Origin: Oscillospiraceae bacterium | GTDB taxonomy: Bacteria; Bacillota; Clostridia; Oscillospirales; Oscillospiraceae | Length of the DNA stretch: 11,685 nucleotides | Assembly: GCA_902783825.1 (NCBI GenBank) | Contig: CACZSJ010000016.1 | Location: 1-11,685, forward strand | Reading direction: 5' to 3' | In this document: one piece after another, positions 1 to 5,810 of the stretch | Numbering within the stretch: position 1 is the stretch's first letter | Layout of the letters: each line of letters begins with the position of its first letter | The notes under the pieces: generated by a model | Database searches by the model: none | Seen by the model: the letters and a program-made list of their open reading frames with translations, nothing else | Told to the model about the DNA's origin: nothing | Position numbers and translations under genes: made by a program

Positions 1-830
1 CGGCGCACATCCTTGAGGACCGATTTGACCCGATCCTCAAAATCGCCCCGGTATTTGGTGCCCGCCAGCATGGCGGGGATATCCAGAGAGACGATGCGTT
101 TCTGGCGCAGAGCTTTCGGCGCCTCTCCCCTGGCTAGCTGCAGAGCGAGACCTTCCGCCACGGCGGTCTTGCCCACGCCTGGCTCGCCCACCAGGACGGG
201 ATTGTTTTTGCTGCGCCGAGCCAGAATCTGCACCGCTCGGCGGATCTCGTCTCCCCGGCTCACCACCGGATCGATGTCACCGGCGGCAGCCAGTTCCGTC
301 AGATCCCGGCTGTACTGATCCAGCACCCGGGTTTCCGTGCGCCGCAGCACCCCTCGGGCCGTTCCCAGAGATGGCCGGCTATTGGAAGATGCAGGATTTC
401 CGAAAACCGCCAGCACATCCGTGTACAAATCGTTCAGATCCAGGCCCAATTGCCGCAGGGCTTCCGCGCCGCCGCAGTCCGGCTGGCGCAGGATCCCCAG
501 AAGCAGGTGCTCGGTGCCGATATAGCCCCGGTGCAGACTCACCGCCTCTGCCGCTGCCCGCTCCACGGCAAAGCGGGCGTGACTGCTCAGGCCCTGCAGC
601 GGCGTACCGGCGGCCCCCTCGCCCCGCAGTTGTGCAATGCAGCAGCGCAGCTTCTCTTCTTCCAGGCCGCGCCCACGGAGGATGCGGGCTCCAAGGCCCT
701 CCTTCTCCGTCAGGATTCCCAGCAGCAGATGCTCGGTGCCCACATAGCTGTGACCCAGGGCGCCGGCGGAGAGGCGCGCTTTTTCGATCGCCAGCTCTGC
801 CCTCTGCGTAAATTTCTCGTTGCTTCTCAT
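1..830 (-). CDS. clpC: ClpC-type AAA+ protease ATPase subunit, N-terminal part (cut by window edge)
   Basis: I translated this from the reverse complement; 276 residues are visible and the rest lies beyond base 1. The family unfolds proteins and feeds them to the ClpP peptidase in the cytoplasm. Residues about 5-70 and 80-142 form two Clp_N repeats, each carrying GTEHLLLGIL (31-40 and 105-114). After a linker the first AAA+ domain begins (YSRDLTELAAAGDIDPVVSR), with Walker A GEPGVGKT at 215-222 and the pore-loop region AGTKYRGDFEDR at 256-267. Start: ATG at 828-830, with a GGGAGGGA ribosome site at 836-843. No ctsR, mcsA or mcsB lies immediately upstream, where the Bacillus clpC operon would carry them; a divergent ferredoxin gene is there instead. 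I found no CtsR-type heptad repeat or convincing promoter in 831-1027 on this strand. ClpC is the best fit from the double N-repeat, but a ClpA, ClpE or ClpB paralogue cannot be excluded without the middle domain. Confidence 0.9.
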   Translation of the reverse strand, partial: MRSNEKFTQRAELAIEKARLSAGALGHSYVGTEHLLLGILTEKEGLGARILRGRGLEEEKLRCCIAQLRGEGAAGTPLQGLSSHARFAVERAAAEAVSLHRGYIGTEHLLLGILRQPDCGGAEALRQLGLDLNDLYTDVLAVFGNPASSNSRPSLGTARGVLRRTETRVLDQYSRDLTELAAAGDIDPVVSRGDEIRRAVQILARRSKNNPVLVGEPGVGKTAVAEGLALQLARGEAPKALRQKRIVSLDIPAMLAGTKYRGDFEDRVKSVLKDVR

Positions 831-958
831 GTGTGTCCCTCCCGCGAGGCTTTTCTCTTGATTATCGCCCAAACCCACCGCCAAATGGGGCGAATCGGGG
901 CTGCGGGAAAAATTATTGCCAGAATCGTTTTCTTTTAACGGAAGAGCAAAAATTTTCA

Positions 959-987
959 TTTGCATTTTCAGAGAACTATGCTACAAT
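959..987 (+). promoter_or_regulatory. Sigma-A-like promoter of the ferredoxin gene
   Basis: TTTGCA (959-964, 4 of 6 to consensus) and TACAAT (982-987, 5 of 6) are 17 bases apart. The start codon is about 35 bases downstream of the expected transcription start. Confidence 0.6.
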
Positions 988-1027
988 GAACCTGCCAACC
1001 CGGCAAATACATAGAGGAGGTAACACC

Positions 1028-1198
1028 ATGGCTTTTGTTATCACTGACGAGTGCCTGTCCTGCGGCTCTTGCGCTTCCCAGTGCCCGGCTGAGGCAATCG
1101 AGATGGGCGAGCTGCACTACGAGATCGACAAGGAGAAGTGCCTGGACTGCGGTTCCTGTGCTTCCCAGTGTCCTGCTGAGGCGATCGTCTCCGAGTAA
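1028..1198 (+). CDS. Clostridial-type 2[4Fe-4S] ferredoxin
   Basis: A 56-residue soluble low-potential electron carrier. Such proteins serve, for example, pyruvate:ferredoxin oxidoreductase, hydrogenase or Rnf in anaerobes; the partner here is not shown. Two cluster motifs of the form CxxCxxCxxxCP are complete: Cys 9, 12, 15, 19 and Cys 38, 41, 44, 48. In the usual arrangement the last Cys of each motif helps bind the other cluster. The halves are near copies (CGSCASQCPAEAI occurs twice, 87 bases apart), the classic internal duplication of this family. The start is the ATG at 1028, preceded by AGGAGG at 1015-1020; reading frame further upstream runs into the promoter and is not used. The gene is monocistronic, between its own promoter and a strong terminator, as expected for an abundant protein. 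Confidence 0.96.
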   Translation: MAFVITDECLSCGSCASQCPAEAIEMGELHYEIDKEKCLDCGSCASQCPAEAIVSE

Positions 1199-1211
1199 AC
1201 GGCACGCGAAT

Positions 1212-1249
1212 GCCCGGGCGAACTACTCGCCCGGGCGTCATTCTTTTTA
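1212..1249 (+). terminator. Intrinsic terminator of the ferredoxin gene
   Basis: A perfect 10-bp GC-rich stem (GCCCGGGCGA at 1212-1221 with TCGCCCGGGC at 1227-1236), a 5-base loop, then a T-rich run ending at 1248. It ends directly against the ribosome site of the next gene (1250-1256). Confidence 0.88.
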
Positions 1250-1264
1250 GGGGAGGTCTCCTCC

Positions 1265-1984
1265 ATGTCTGTTTTTGCGCAACTGTGGCCGGGAGGCCCG
1301 GCCTTTGCCCAAGCGCCGCATTTTCGCCTGAGTACGGATTCGATTTTGCTGGCCGATTTCGTCCCTGCCTCCCGGGTGCGCCGGGGCATCGACCTGGGCT
1401 GCGGCGCGGGGCTGCTGTCCGTTCTGCTGCTGGCGCGCACGGAAGCGCTGCACATGAGCGGCCTGGAGCTGGATCCGGACGCGGCCGATCTGGCGCGGGA
1501 AAATTTGGCGTGTAACGACTTCGCCGCCCGGGGAGAAATCCACGTTGGGGACATCCGCTGCTGCCGGACGCTTTTTCCGGCGGGCAGCTTCGATCTGGTG
1601 GTGGCCAACCCGCCTTACTATCCCGCAGGCAGCGGAAAAGCTTCGCCGGAGCCCGCCCGGGCAGCCGCCCGGACAGAATCCACCTGCAGCCTGGAGCAGC
1701 TGTGCGCCGCGGCGGCCTGGCTATTGGCGGACGGCGGCCGCTTCTGCCTGGTACACAAGCCGGAGCGGCTTCCGCAACTGCTGGGTGCGCTGCATACCCA
1801 GGGACTGGAGCCCAAGCGTCTGCGCCTGGTCTGCCATAGTCCCAGTCAGGCGCCGGCTCTGGTTTTGGTGGAAGGGCGCCGCAATGGCCGTCCGGGCCTG
1901 CAGCTGGAGCCTGTGCTCTTCCTCCGGGACGCAGAGGATCGGGAAAGCCCGGAATACCGCCGCATCTATCACCGAGATCCCTGA
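1265..1984 (+). CDS. TrmN6/YabB-like tRNA (adenine-N6)-methyltransferase
   Basis: A 239-residue class I SAM-dependent methyltransferase, cytoplasmic. The SAM-binding motif I is DLGCGAG at 43-49, and the catalytic NPPYY at 115-119 marks an N6-adenine enzyme. An N-terminal FRLSTDSILLADF stretch (20-32) is typical of the TrmN6/YfiC group, which methylates A37 of tRNA1(Val) in Escherichia coli. The Bacillus member is YabB. Start: ATG at 1265 with GGGGAGG at 1250-1256. The gene has no obvious promoter of its own; its ribosome site abuts the ferredoxin terminator, so it may depend on read-through or on a weak promoter I could not see. In Bacillus yabB lies a few genes from abrB; here it directly faces an abrB gene, which supports the assignment. 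The exact tRNA target is inferred from the family. Confidence 0.87.
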   Translation: MSVFAQLWPGGPAFAQAPHFRLSTDSILLADFVPASRVRRGIDLGCGAGLLSVLLLARTEALHMSGLELDPDAADLARENLACNDFAARGEIHVGDIRCCRTLFPAGSFDLVVANPPYYPAGSGKASPEPARAAARTESTCSLEQLCAAAAWLLADGGRFCLVHKPERLPQLLGALHTQGLEPKRLRLVCHSPSQAPALVLVEGRRNGRPGLQLEPVLFLRDAEDRESPEYRRIYHRDP

Positions 1985-1989
1985 CAGCC

Positions 1990-2033
1990 AAAGAGACCGG
2001 GCCCTGTCAAAAACAGGGCTCGGTCTCTTTTTT
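1990..2033. terminator. Bidirectional terminator between the methyltransferase gene and abrB
   Basis: An 18-bp stem with one G-U pair (1990-2007 with 2013-2030), loop CAAAA, and a T run to 2033. The A run on the 5' side gives a T run on the minus strand, so it can stop both converging genes. Confidence 0.92.
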
Positions 2034-2064
2034 ATTACTCCATCAGAGGCAAGCTGCGGAGGCC

Positions 2065-2307
2065 TTACAGCGCCTTGATCTTGGCAATGCAAGCCGCGCA
2101 CACGTTACGTCCTTTGAAGCTGGCAATGTCCTTGACGCTGTCACAAAACACACAGGATGCCTGGTACTTGCGAAGAATAACACTCTCCCCATCCACATAT
2201 ATTTCCACGGGATCCTTCTCCGCAATATCCAAGGTGCGCCGCATTTCGATCGGCAACACAATACGGCCCAGCTCATCGACTTTCCGGACGATTCCGGTTG
2301 ATTTCAT
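2065..2307 (-). CDS. abrB: AbrB/SpoVT-family transition-state regulator with C-terminal CxxC pair
   Basis: An 80-residue DNA-binding regulator. Residues 1-48 form the swapped-hairpin AbrB DNA-binding domain, with the family signature VRKVDELGRIVLPIE at 7-21 and EIYVDGE at 35-41. This domain dimerises and in Bacillus AbrB represses post-exponential and sporulation genes. The C-terminus carries Cys 52 and 55 and Cys 70 and 73, a zinc-ribbon-like pair of CxxC motifs not present in Bacillus subtilis AbrB but, as I recall, common in clostridial relatives; metal binding is inferred. Start: the ATG at 2305-2307 has AGGAGGGAAA at 2311-2320. Longer frames upstream run through the promoter and are rejected. 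The gene diverges from spmA and shares a terminator with the methyltransferase gene. Its targets are unknown; a SpoVT-like role is the main alternative, though SpoVT is about twice as long. Confidence 0.9.
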   Translation of the reverse strand: MKSTGIVRKVDELGRIVLPIEMRRTLDIAEKDPVEIYVDGESVILRKYQASCVFCDSVKDIASFKGRNVCAACIAKIKAL

Positions 2308-2380
2308 GTCTTTCCCTCCTGTTTCTTGCGCCTTCTCGCTGCAGCCTTCCATGCTGCGCATCAAGCTTATGTTGTTATAT

Positions 2381-2408
2381 ATTATATCATATCCTCCATC
2401 GGGGTCAA
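2381..2408 (-). promoter_or_regulatory. Sigma-A promoter of abrB
   Basis: On the minus strand TTGACC (-35, bases 2403-2408) is followed after 16 bases by a perfect TATAAT (2381-2386), in a very AT-rich patch. Expected transcription starts about 65 bases before the abrB start codon, leaving a moderate leader. Confidence 0.75.
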
Positions 2409-2474
2409 TCCCAAATCTTTCGTTTTTGGACATTTTCCCGGAATTGGATAAAAAAGAGGGAAGGAGGCCTTTCC

Positions 2475-3047
2475 TTGCTTGCTTTCATACTCCTGGCCAT
2501 CTATCTGATCAGCGTTCTCTGTGCCCCGCTTCTGGGGACGGCGGAGGCCGCAGGCGCCGCCGTGCTGGAGGGGGCGGAGGAGGCTGTCCGCTTTTGTCTG
2601 GGCATCTGCGGCGCAATCTGCCTCTGGAGCGCCGTGCTGGAGCTGCTGGAACGCGGCGGCCTGGCAGGCGCGCTGGCCGGCTTGTTGCGCCCCGTCCTGC
2701 GGCGGCTCTTTCCCCGGGCAGCCGCTGACCGGGAGATCCTCTCCGCCCTGACGGAGAATGTCAGCGCAAACCTGCTGGGGCTGGGCAACGCCGCTACCCC
2801 TGCCGGGATTCGGGCCGCCCGGGGCATGGCTCGGCAGAGCGGCGGTCAGCCCTCGGACGAGCTATGCCGCCTGGTGGTACTCAACACCGCCTCCCTGCAG
2901 CTTCTGCCCAGCACCATCGCAGCAGTTCGAGCTTCGGCAGGGGCGGCTTCCGCCTTTGACATCCTGCCAGCCGTCTGGTTTTCCTCTCTCTGCTCGGTCA
3001 GTGCGGGTCTGCTGGCCACCTCGCTGCTGCGGCGGCTCTGGCCATGA
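2475..3047 (+). CDS. spmA: Spore maturation protein A (SpmA), TTG start
   Basis: A 190-residue hydrophobic membrane protein of the nucleoside-recognition (Gate) family. SpmA and SpmB together affect spore core dehydration and heat resistance in Bacillus, and in Clostridium perfringens; the transported substrate, if any, is not established. The protein begins with a membrane segment (LAFILLAIYLISVL) and carries the hallmark NLLGLGNAATP at 99-109. No ATG fits: the TTG at 2475-2477 lies 7 bases after a strong AAGGAGG (2461-2467) and gives the usual family length of about 190-196. The open frame reaching back to 2298 crosses the abrB promoter and is rejected. A weak TGGACA (2427-2432), 16 bases, TAAAAA (2449-2454) lies upstream; I saw no clear sigma-E or sigma-G promoter. 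It overlaps spmB by 4 bases. Confidence 0.92.
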   Translation: MLAFILLAIYLISVLCAPLLGTAEAAGAAVLEGAEEAVRFCLGICGAICLWSAVLELLERGGLAGALAGLLRPVLRRLFPRAAADREILSALTENVSANLLGLGNAATPAGIRAARGMARQSGGQPSDELCRLVVLNTASLQLLPSTIAAVRASAGAASAFDILPAVWFSSLCSVSAGLLATSLLRRLWP

Positions 3048-3565
3048 GCGCGCTGCTGGCCATGACGGCGCCGCTGCTCATCGGCGCCGTCATGCTCTGG
3101 GCCGCTCTGCAGGGGGTAGATTTGTATGAAGCCATGCTGGCCGGCGCGAAAAAGGGGCTGCAGCTCACGAGTGAAATTCTGCCGGCGCTTCTGGTGCTGT
3201 TTCCAGCCCTCTGGCTGCTCCGGGCTTCCGGACTGCCTGGACTGTTGGGACAGGGGCTGGCTCCCCTGCTGTCTGCGCTGGGCGTGCCCACAGAAACCGG
3301 GCTGCTGATGCTGCTGCGCCCCATCTCCGGCAGCGCCGCTCTGGGCGCCGCGGCGGAGATTATCGGCCGCTGCGGCCCGGATTCCCTGCCCGGACGCACA
3401 GCGGCGGTAATGCTGGGCTCCAGCGAAACCACCTTCTACGTGGTGGCGGTATACTTCGCCGCGGCGGGTGTCCGGCACAGCCGATGGGCCATCCCTGCGG
3501 CACTCTGCGCGGATTTGGTTTGCTTTCTCTCCTCTGCCTGGATCTGTCGCCTGCTCTGGGGCTGA
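3044..3565 (+). CDS. spmB: Spore maturation protein B (SpmB)
   Basis: A 173-residue membrane protein, partner of SpmA, close to the 178 residues of the Bacillus protein. Hallmarks are RPISGSAALGA near residue 86 and GSSETTFYVVAVYF near 125-138, both conserved in the Gate-domain SpmB family. Several hydrophobic segments span the length. The start ATG overlaps the spmA stop (ATGA at 3044-3047), so the two are translationally coupled. In many spore formers dacB (a spore peptidoglycan carboxypeptidase) precedes this pair; none is seen here, and the unit ends at a terminator after spmB. Confidence 0.93.
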   Translation: MSALLAMTAPLLIGAVMLWAALQGVDLYEAMLAGAKKGLQLTSEILPALLVLFPALWLLRASGLPGLLGQGLAPLLSALGVPTETGLLMLLRPISGSAALGAAAEIIGRCGPDSLPGRTAAVMLGSSETTFYVVAVYFAAAGVRHSRWAIPAALCADLVCFLSSAWICRLLWG

Positions 3566-3571
3566 AACAAA

Positions 3572-3612
3572 GCCGCCGCAAAGATTTCTTTGCGGCGGCC
3601 TCTATTCTTTCG
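3572..3612. terminator. Bidirectional terminator between spmB and the ABC permease gene
   Basis: A perfect 12-bp stem (GCCGCCGCAAAG at 3572-3583 with its complement at 3588-3599) and an ATTT loop. The tail is only moderately T-rich on the plus strand. On the minus strand the hairpin is followed by a short TTTGTTT run. Confidence 0.8.
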
Positions 3613-3613
3613 C

Positions 3614-4441
3614 TTAAGCCAGATTCAGCTTTTTCTGCAAGCACTGGGTCGTAATGACGTACATCAGCGCCGTCTGAAGGGTTGAGACCAGCAAGCCTTG
3701 CGCAAGCGCCCTTTGCGTGAAATGCACAAGCTGACGTGCCATATCCATATCCTCAATCGCTTCCTCCATATGCGCCAGGTTTATGCCATAGCCGGCGCTG
3801 AAGAGACTGAACACGATGCTCAGCCCTACGAAGAAGAGGATGGACAGCAGCACCTTGTCCTTGGCGAACATCTGGCCCAGGGCCATAGCCGCGTAGAAGT
3901 GCAGGCAGGTGGCAAAGCCGCCCAGAATCGCCGCCAGCAGGAACTCGCCGCCCAGCAGCCACAGATCGCCGCCGCTGATGCCGGCACGGGCGAGGGCCTG
4001 GCTGACCTCGGCCCAGGAGGGGAATCCCGCGAAGAATGCGCCCAGGTTGGTGCCGGTCTGGATCAGGCCAGTCAGGAGAATGGTCAGCCAGATCACCAGG
4101 AAGGTGACGATAAACCAGCACAGCGACACCAGGAGCTTCGACCAGACCAGGCTGTGTATGCTCACCGGCAGGGTGTGCATCAGATAGCCCTCGTCCCGCA
4201 GGAGATTGCGGTAAAAGCGCAGCACCATCACCACCGTGGTCATCACCGCTGCGGCGACGATCCCGATCACAAAGATCAAAATCACCAGACCGAACAGGAT
4301 GGTCAAAAAGGTACTGTCCGTCACCTGAATGAAGCGAATGGAGAAGTTGGCCAGCGCCGCCAGGATCAGCACCGCGCCCAGGGCGGGCAGCATCAGGCGC
4401 CCGGTGGCGCGAAATTCATGCTTCAAAAGCTTGCCTAACAT
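3614..4441 (-). CDS. ABC-2-like transporter permease, function unknown
   Basis: A 275-residue integral membrane protein with about six hydrophobic segments (near residues 17-38, 44-72, 104-127, 160-182, 194-214 and 245-265). The cytoplasmic N-terminus MLGKLLKHEFRATGR is typical of ABC-2 family export permeases. No substrate motif is visible. Its ATG overlaps the end of the ATPase gene by 7 bases, with GGGAGGTG just upstream inside that gene, so it is the last member of the GntR-ATPase-permease operon. By analogy with YtrA-type operons it may act in export or in response to envelope-active compounds; this is inference from context. With one permease and one ATPase, a homodimer of each is the simplest assembly. 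Confidence 0.82.
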   Translation of the reverse strand: MLGKLLKHEFRATGRLMLPALGAVLILAALANFSIRFIQVTDSTFLTILFGLVILIFVIGIVAAAVMTTVVMVLRFYRNLLRDEGYLMHTLPVSIHSLVWSKLLVSLCWFIVTFLVIWLTILLTGLIQTGTNLGAFFAGFPSWAEVSQALARAGISGGDLWLLGGEFLLAAILGGFATCLHFYAAMALGQMFAKDKVLLSILFFVGLSIVFSLFSAGYGINLAHMEEAIEDMDMARQLVHFTQRALAQGLLVSTLQTALMYVITTQCLQKKLNLA

Positions 4442-5130
4442 CTGAACACCTCCCGGAAATATGCGTCCACGCTCTTGCCCTTATCCTCCCGGATCTCGTC
4501 CACCGAGGACTGAAGCACCACGCGCCCGCTGTTGATGAAGATGACCTCGTCCAGCACCTGCTCCACGTCCGCGATCAGGTGCGTGGAGATGATGACCGCA
4601 GCCTCGGGATTGTAGTTGCGGATGATGGTCTCCAAAATATAATCCCGCGTGGCAGGGTCCACGCCGCCAATGGGCTCATCCAGCAGGTACAGGCCCGCCC
4701 GGCGACTCATTACCAGGATCAGCTGCACCTTTTCTCGCGTTCCCTTGGACATGGCCTTGACCCGCATAGATGGATCGATGTTTAGGCGCAGCAGCATTTC
4801 CATCGCCCGGTCCCGGTCAAAGTCGGCATAGAAATCCGCGAAGAAATCCATCAACTGCTTCACACTCATCCACTCGGCCAGGTAACCCCGGTCCGGCAGA
4901 TAGGACACCACGGCCTTTGTCTCCGGCCCCGGTTTCTCCCCATAGACCAGAATCTCTCCGGAGCTGGGGGTCAGCAGGCCGTTGGCCAGCTTGATCAGCG
5001 TGGTCTTGCCGCTGCCATTGGGTCCCAAAAGGCCGATCACACGGCCGGGCTCCACCTTCAGATCCACATTGTCCAGCGCCTGCACATTTCCGTAACGCTT
5101 GCAGAGCGCCTTGCATTCAAGAATCGGCAT
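4435..5130 (-). CDS. ABC transporter ATP-binding protein of a YtrA-regulated operon
   Basis: A 231-residue ATPase that powers the adjacent permease. Walker A is GPNGSGKT (36-43), Walker B LYLLDEP, and the switch histidine lies in ISTH. Two motifs are unusual: the signature is MSKGTREK rather than LSGGQ, and the Q-loop position reads YLPDRGYL, with Asp 80 in place of glutamine. I recall similar variants in clostridial relatives, so the protein is probably functional. Start: I chose the ATG at 5128-5130, which has AAGGAGG upstream inside the GntR gene and gives MPILECKALCKRYG, the normal beginning of an ABC domain. The longer frame from 5175 only adds GntR codons read out of frame. It overlaps gntR by 14 bases and the permease gene by 7. 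Confidence 0.93.
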   Translation of the reverse strand: MPILECKALCKRYGNVQALDNVDLKVEPGRVIGLLGPNGSGKTTLIKLANGLLTPSSGEILVYGEKPGPETKAVVSYLPDRGYLAEWMSVKQLMDFFADFYADFDRDRAMEMLLRLNIDPSMRVKAMSKGTREKVQLILVMSRRAGLYLLDEPIGGVDPATRDYILETIIRNYNPEAAVIISTHLIADVEQVLDEVIFINSGRVVLQSSVDEIREDKGKSVDAYFREVFRC

Positions 5131-5494
5131 TGTCTTCCTCCTTCTTCCCGGCCACCAGGGCCAGAATTTCCTCATGGCTGCAGCCCAGCTTGTTCATCGC
5201 CTCCAGAAAGCCGCGCACCAGCACCTCTGCTCGGGCTTTTTTGGCCGCCTCGATCCGGCTCACGTCCTCGGTCACGAAGCGCCCGCTGGTTCGATTGGCG
5301 TAGACCAGGCCCTCCCGCTCCAGCTCCTGCAGCGCCCGCTGCATGGTGTTGGGGTTGACGCCGGCTTCCATGGCCAGATCCCGCACGGAGCTGAGCCGGG
5401 TGCCCGGCGGCAGGGCGCCGGAGGCAATGGCCTGTTGGATCCGCTCCACCAGCTGGGAGTAGATGGGCAGATCACTCCGAAAATTCCAATCCAT
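5117..5494 (-). CDS. YtrA-subfamily GntR transcriptional regulator
   Basis: A 125-residue repressor. Residues about 8-75 form the GntR winged helix-turn-helix (PIYSQLVERIQQAIASGAL, then LSSVRDLAMEAGVNPNTMQRAL, and the wing RTSGRFVTED). The C-terminal part is only about 45 residues, the short helical dimerisation tail of the YtrA subfamily, which has no ligand-binding domain. Such regulators usually repress their own operon with an ABC transporter and are relieved by antimicrobial or envelope stress. The gene order here, with overlapping genes and a 13-bp inverted repeat on the promoter, fits exactly. The start ATG at 5492-5494 has AGAAGGAGGGC upstream. Confidence 0.93.
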   Translation of the reverse strand: MDWNFRSDLPIYSQLVERIQQAIASGALPPGTRLSSVRDLAMEAGVNPNTMQRALQELEREGLVYANRTSGRFVTEDVSRIEAAKKARAEVLVRGFLEAMNKLGCSHEEILALVAGKKEEDNADS

Positions 5495-5508
5495 CTTCGC
5501 CCTCCTTC

Positions 5509-5546
5509 TGTGTTATTGTACTAAGCAATTAATACAATAACACAGT
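5509..5546. promoter_or_regulatory. Probable operator of the YtrA-type regulator
   Basis: A perfect inverted repeat with 13-base arms, CTGTGTTATTGTA (5509-5521) and TACAATAACACAG (5534-5546), separated by 12 bases. One arm covers the -10 element of the gntR promoter and the other the start of the transcript. Its place, length and symmetry are those of a repressor site. Binding by the neighbouring GntR protein is inferred. Confidence 0.85.
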
Positions 5547-5562
5547 TTTTGCGTTTGTCAAG
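5535..5562 (-). promoter_or_regulatory. Sigma-A promoter of the gntR-ABC operon
   Basis: On the minus strand a perfect TTGACA (5557-5562) is followed after 16 bases by TATTGT (5535-5540). The -10 element lies inside one arm of the inverted repeat, so a bound repressor would block polymerase. Confidence 0.72.
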
Positions 5563-5680
5563 CCTTTTTATAAAATATTTTTAGCCCGCCGCAGTCTCCC
5601 CGAGTATTTCCTTTCCTGTTGTGCTCCCTGCCCGATCCATGATACAATGGGACCCGCCCTTTACGCAGCATGCTCAAGCT

Positions 5681-5697
5681 TTTAATGCCCCTTTAAT
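5681..5697 (+). promoter_or_regulatory. TTTAAT direct repeats, possible response-regulator site
   Basis: TTTAAT occurs at 5681-5686 and again at 5692-5697, exactly 11 bases apart. That is about one helical turn, the spacing used by OmpR/PhoB-family dimers. The second copy coincides with the -35 region of the regulator's own promoter, suggesting autoregulation (inference). Confidence 0.4.
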
Positions 5698-5720
5698 CTT
5701 TGTGTGTCATCTTGTATAAT
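5692..5720 (+). promoter_or_regulatory. Promoter of the two-component operon
   Basis: A perfect TATAAT at 5715-5720, 17 bases after TTTAAT (5692-5697), which is a poor -35 and fits an activator-assisted promoter. A second candidate, TTGTGC (5619-5624) with TACAAT (5643-5648) at 18 bases, lies upstream. The stretch 5547-5810 otherwise holds no gene that I can support. Confidence 0.6.
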
Positions 5721-5810
5721 ATGATAATATACATGCGCTCTGCGCAGAAGCGGGGATTATCTCTCTTTCTGGGTCGCATCGCGCATGATTGCCAAGCTTG
5801 GAGGTGCCCC

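Noticed and set aside
868..898. GCCCAAACC...TGGGGC imperfect palindrome upstream of clpC considered as an operator or CIRCE element
   Set aside because: Only four base pairs match cleanly and it resembles neither CIRCE nor a CtsR site.
1041..1991. 316-codon open frame on the minus strand opposite ferredoxin and the methyltransferase gene
   Set aside because: It spans two clear genes and a terminator, and its translation is Pro/Arg/Gly-rich low-complexity, typical of a shadow frame.
3698..4438. 246-codon Gln/His-rich open frame opposite the permease gene
   Set aside because: Antisense of a hydrophobic protein gives exactly this composition; the permease has a ribosome site and overlaps its operon partner.
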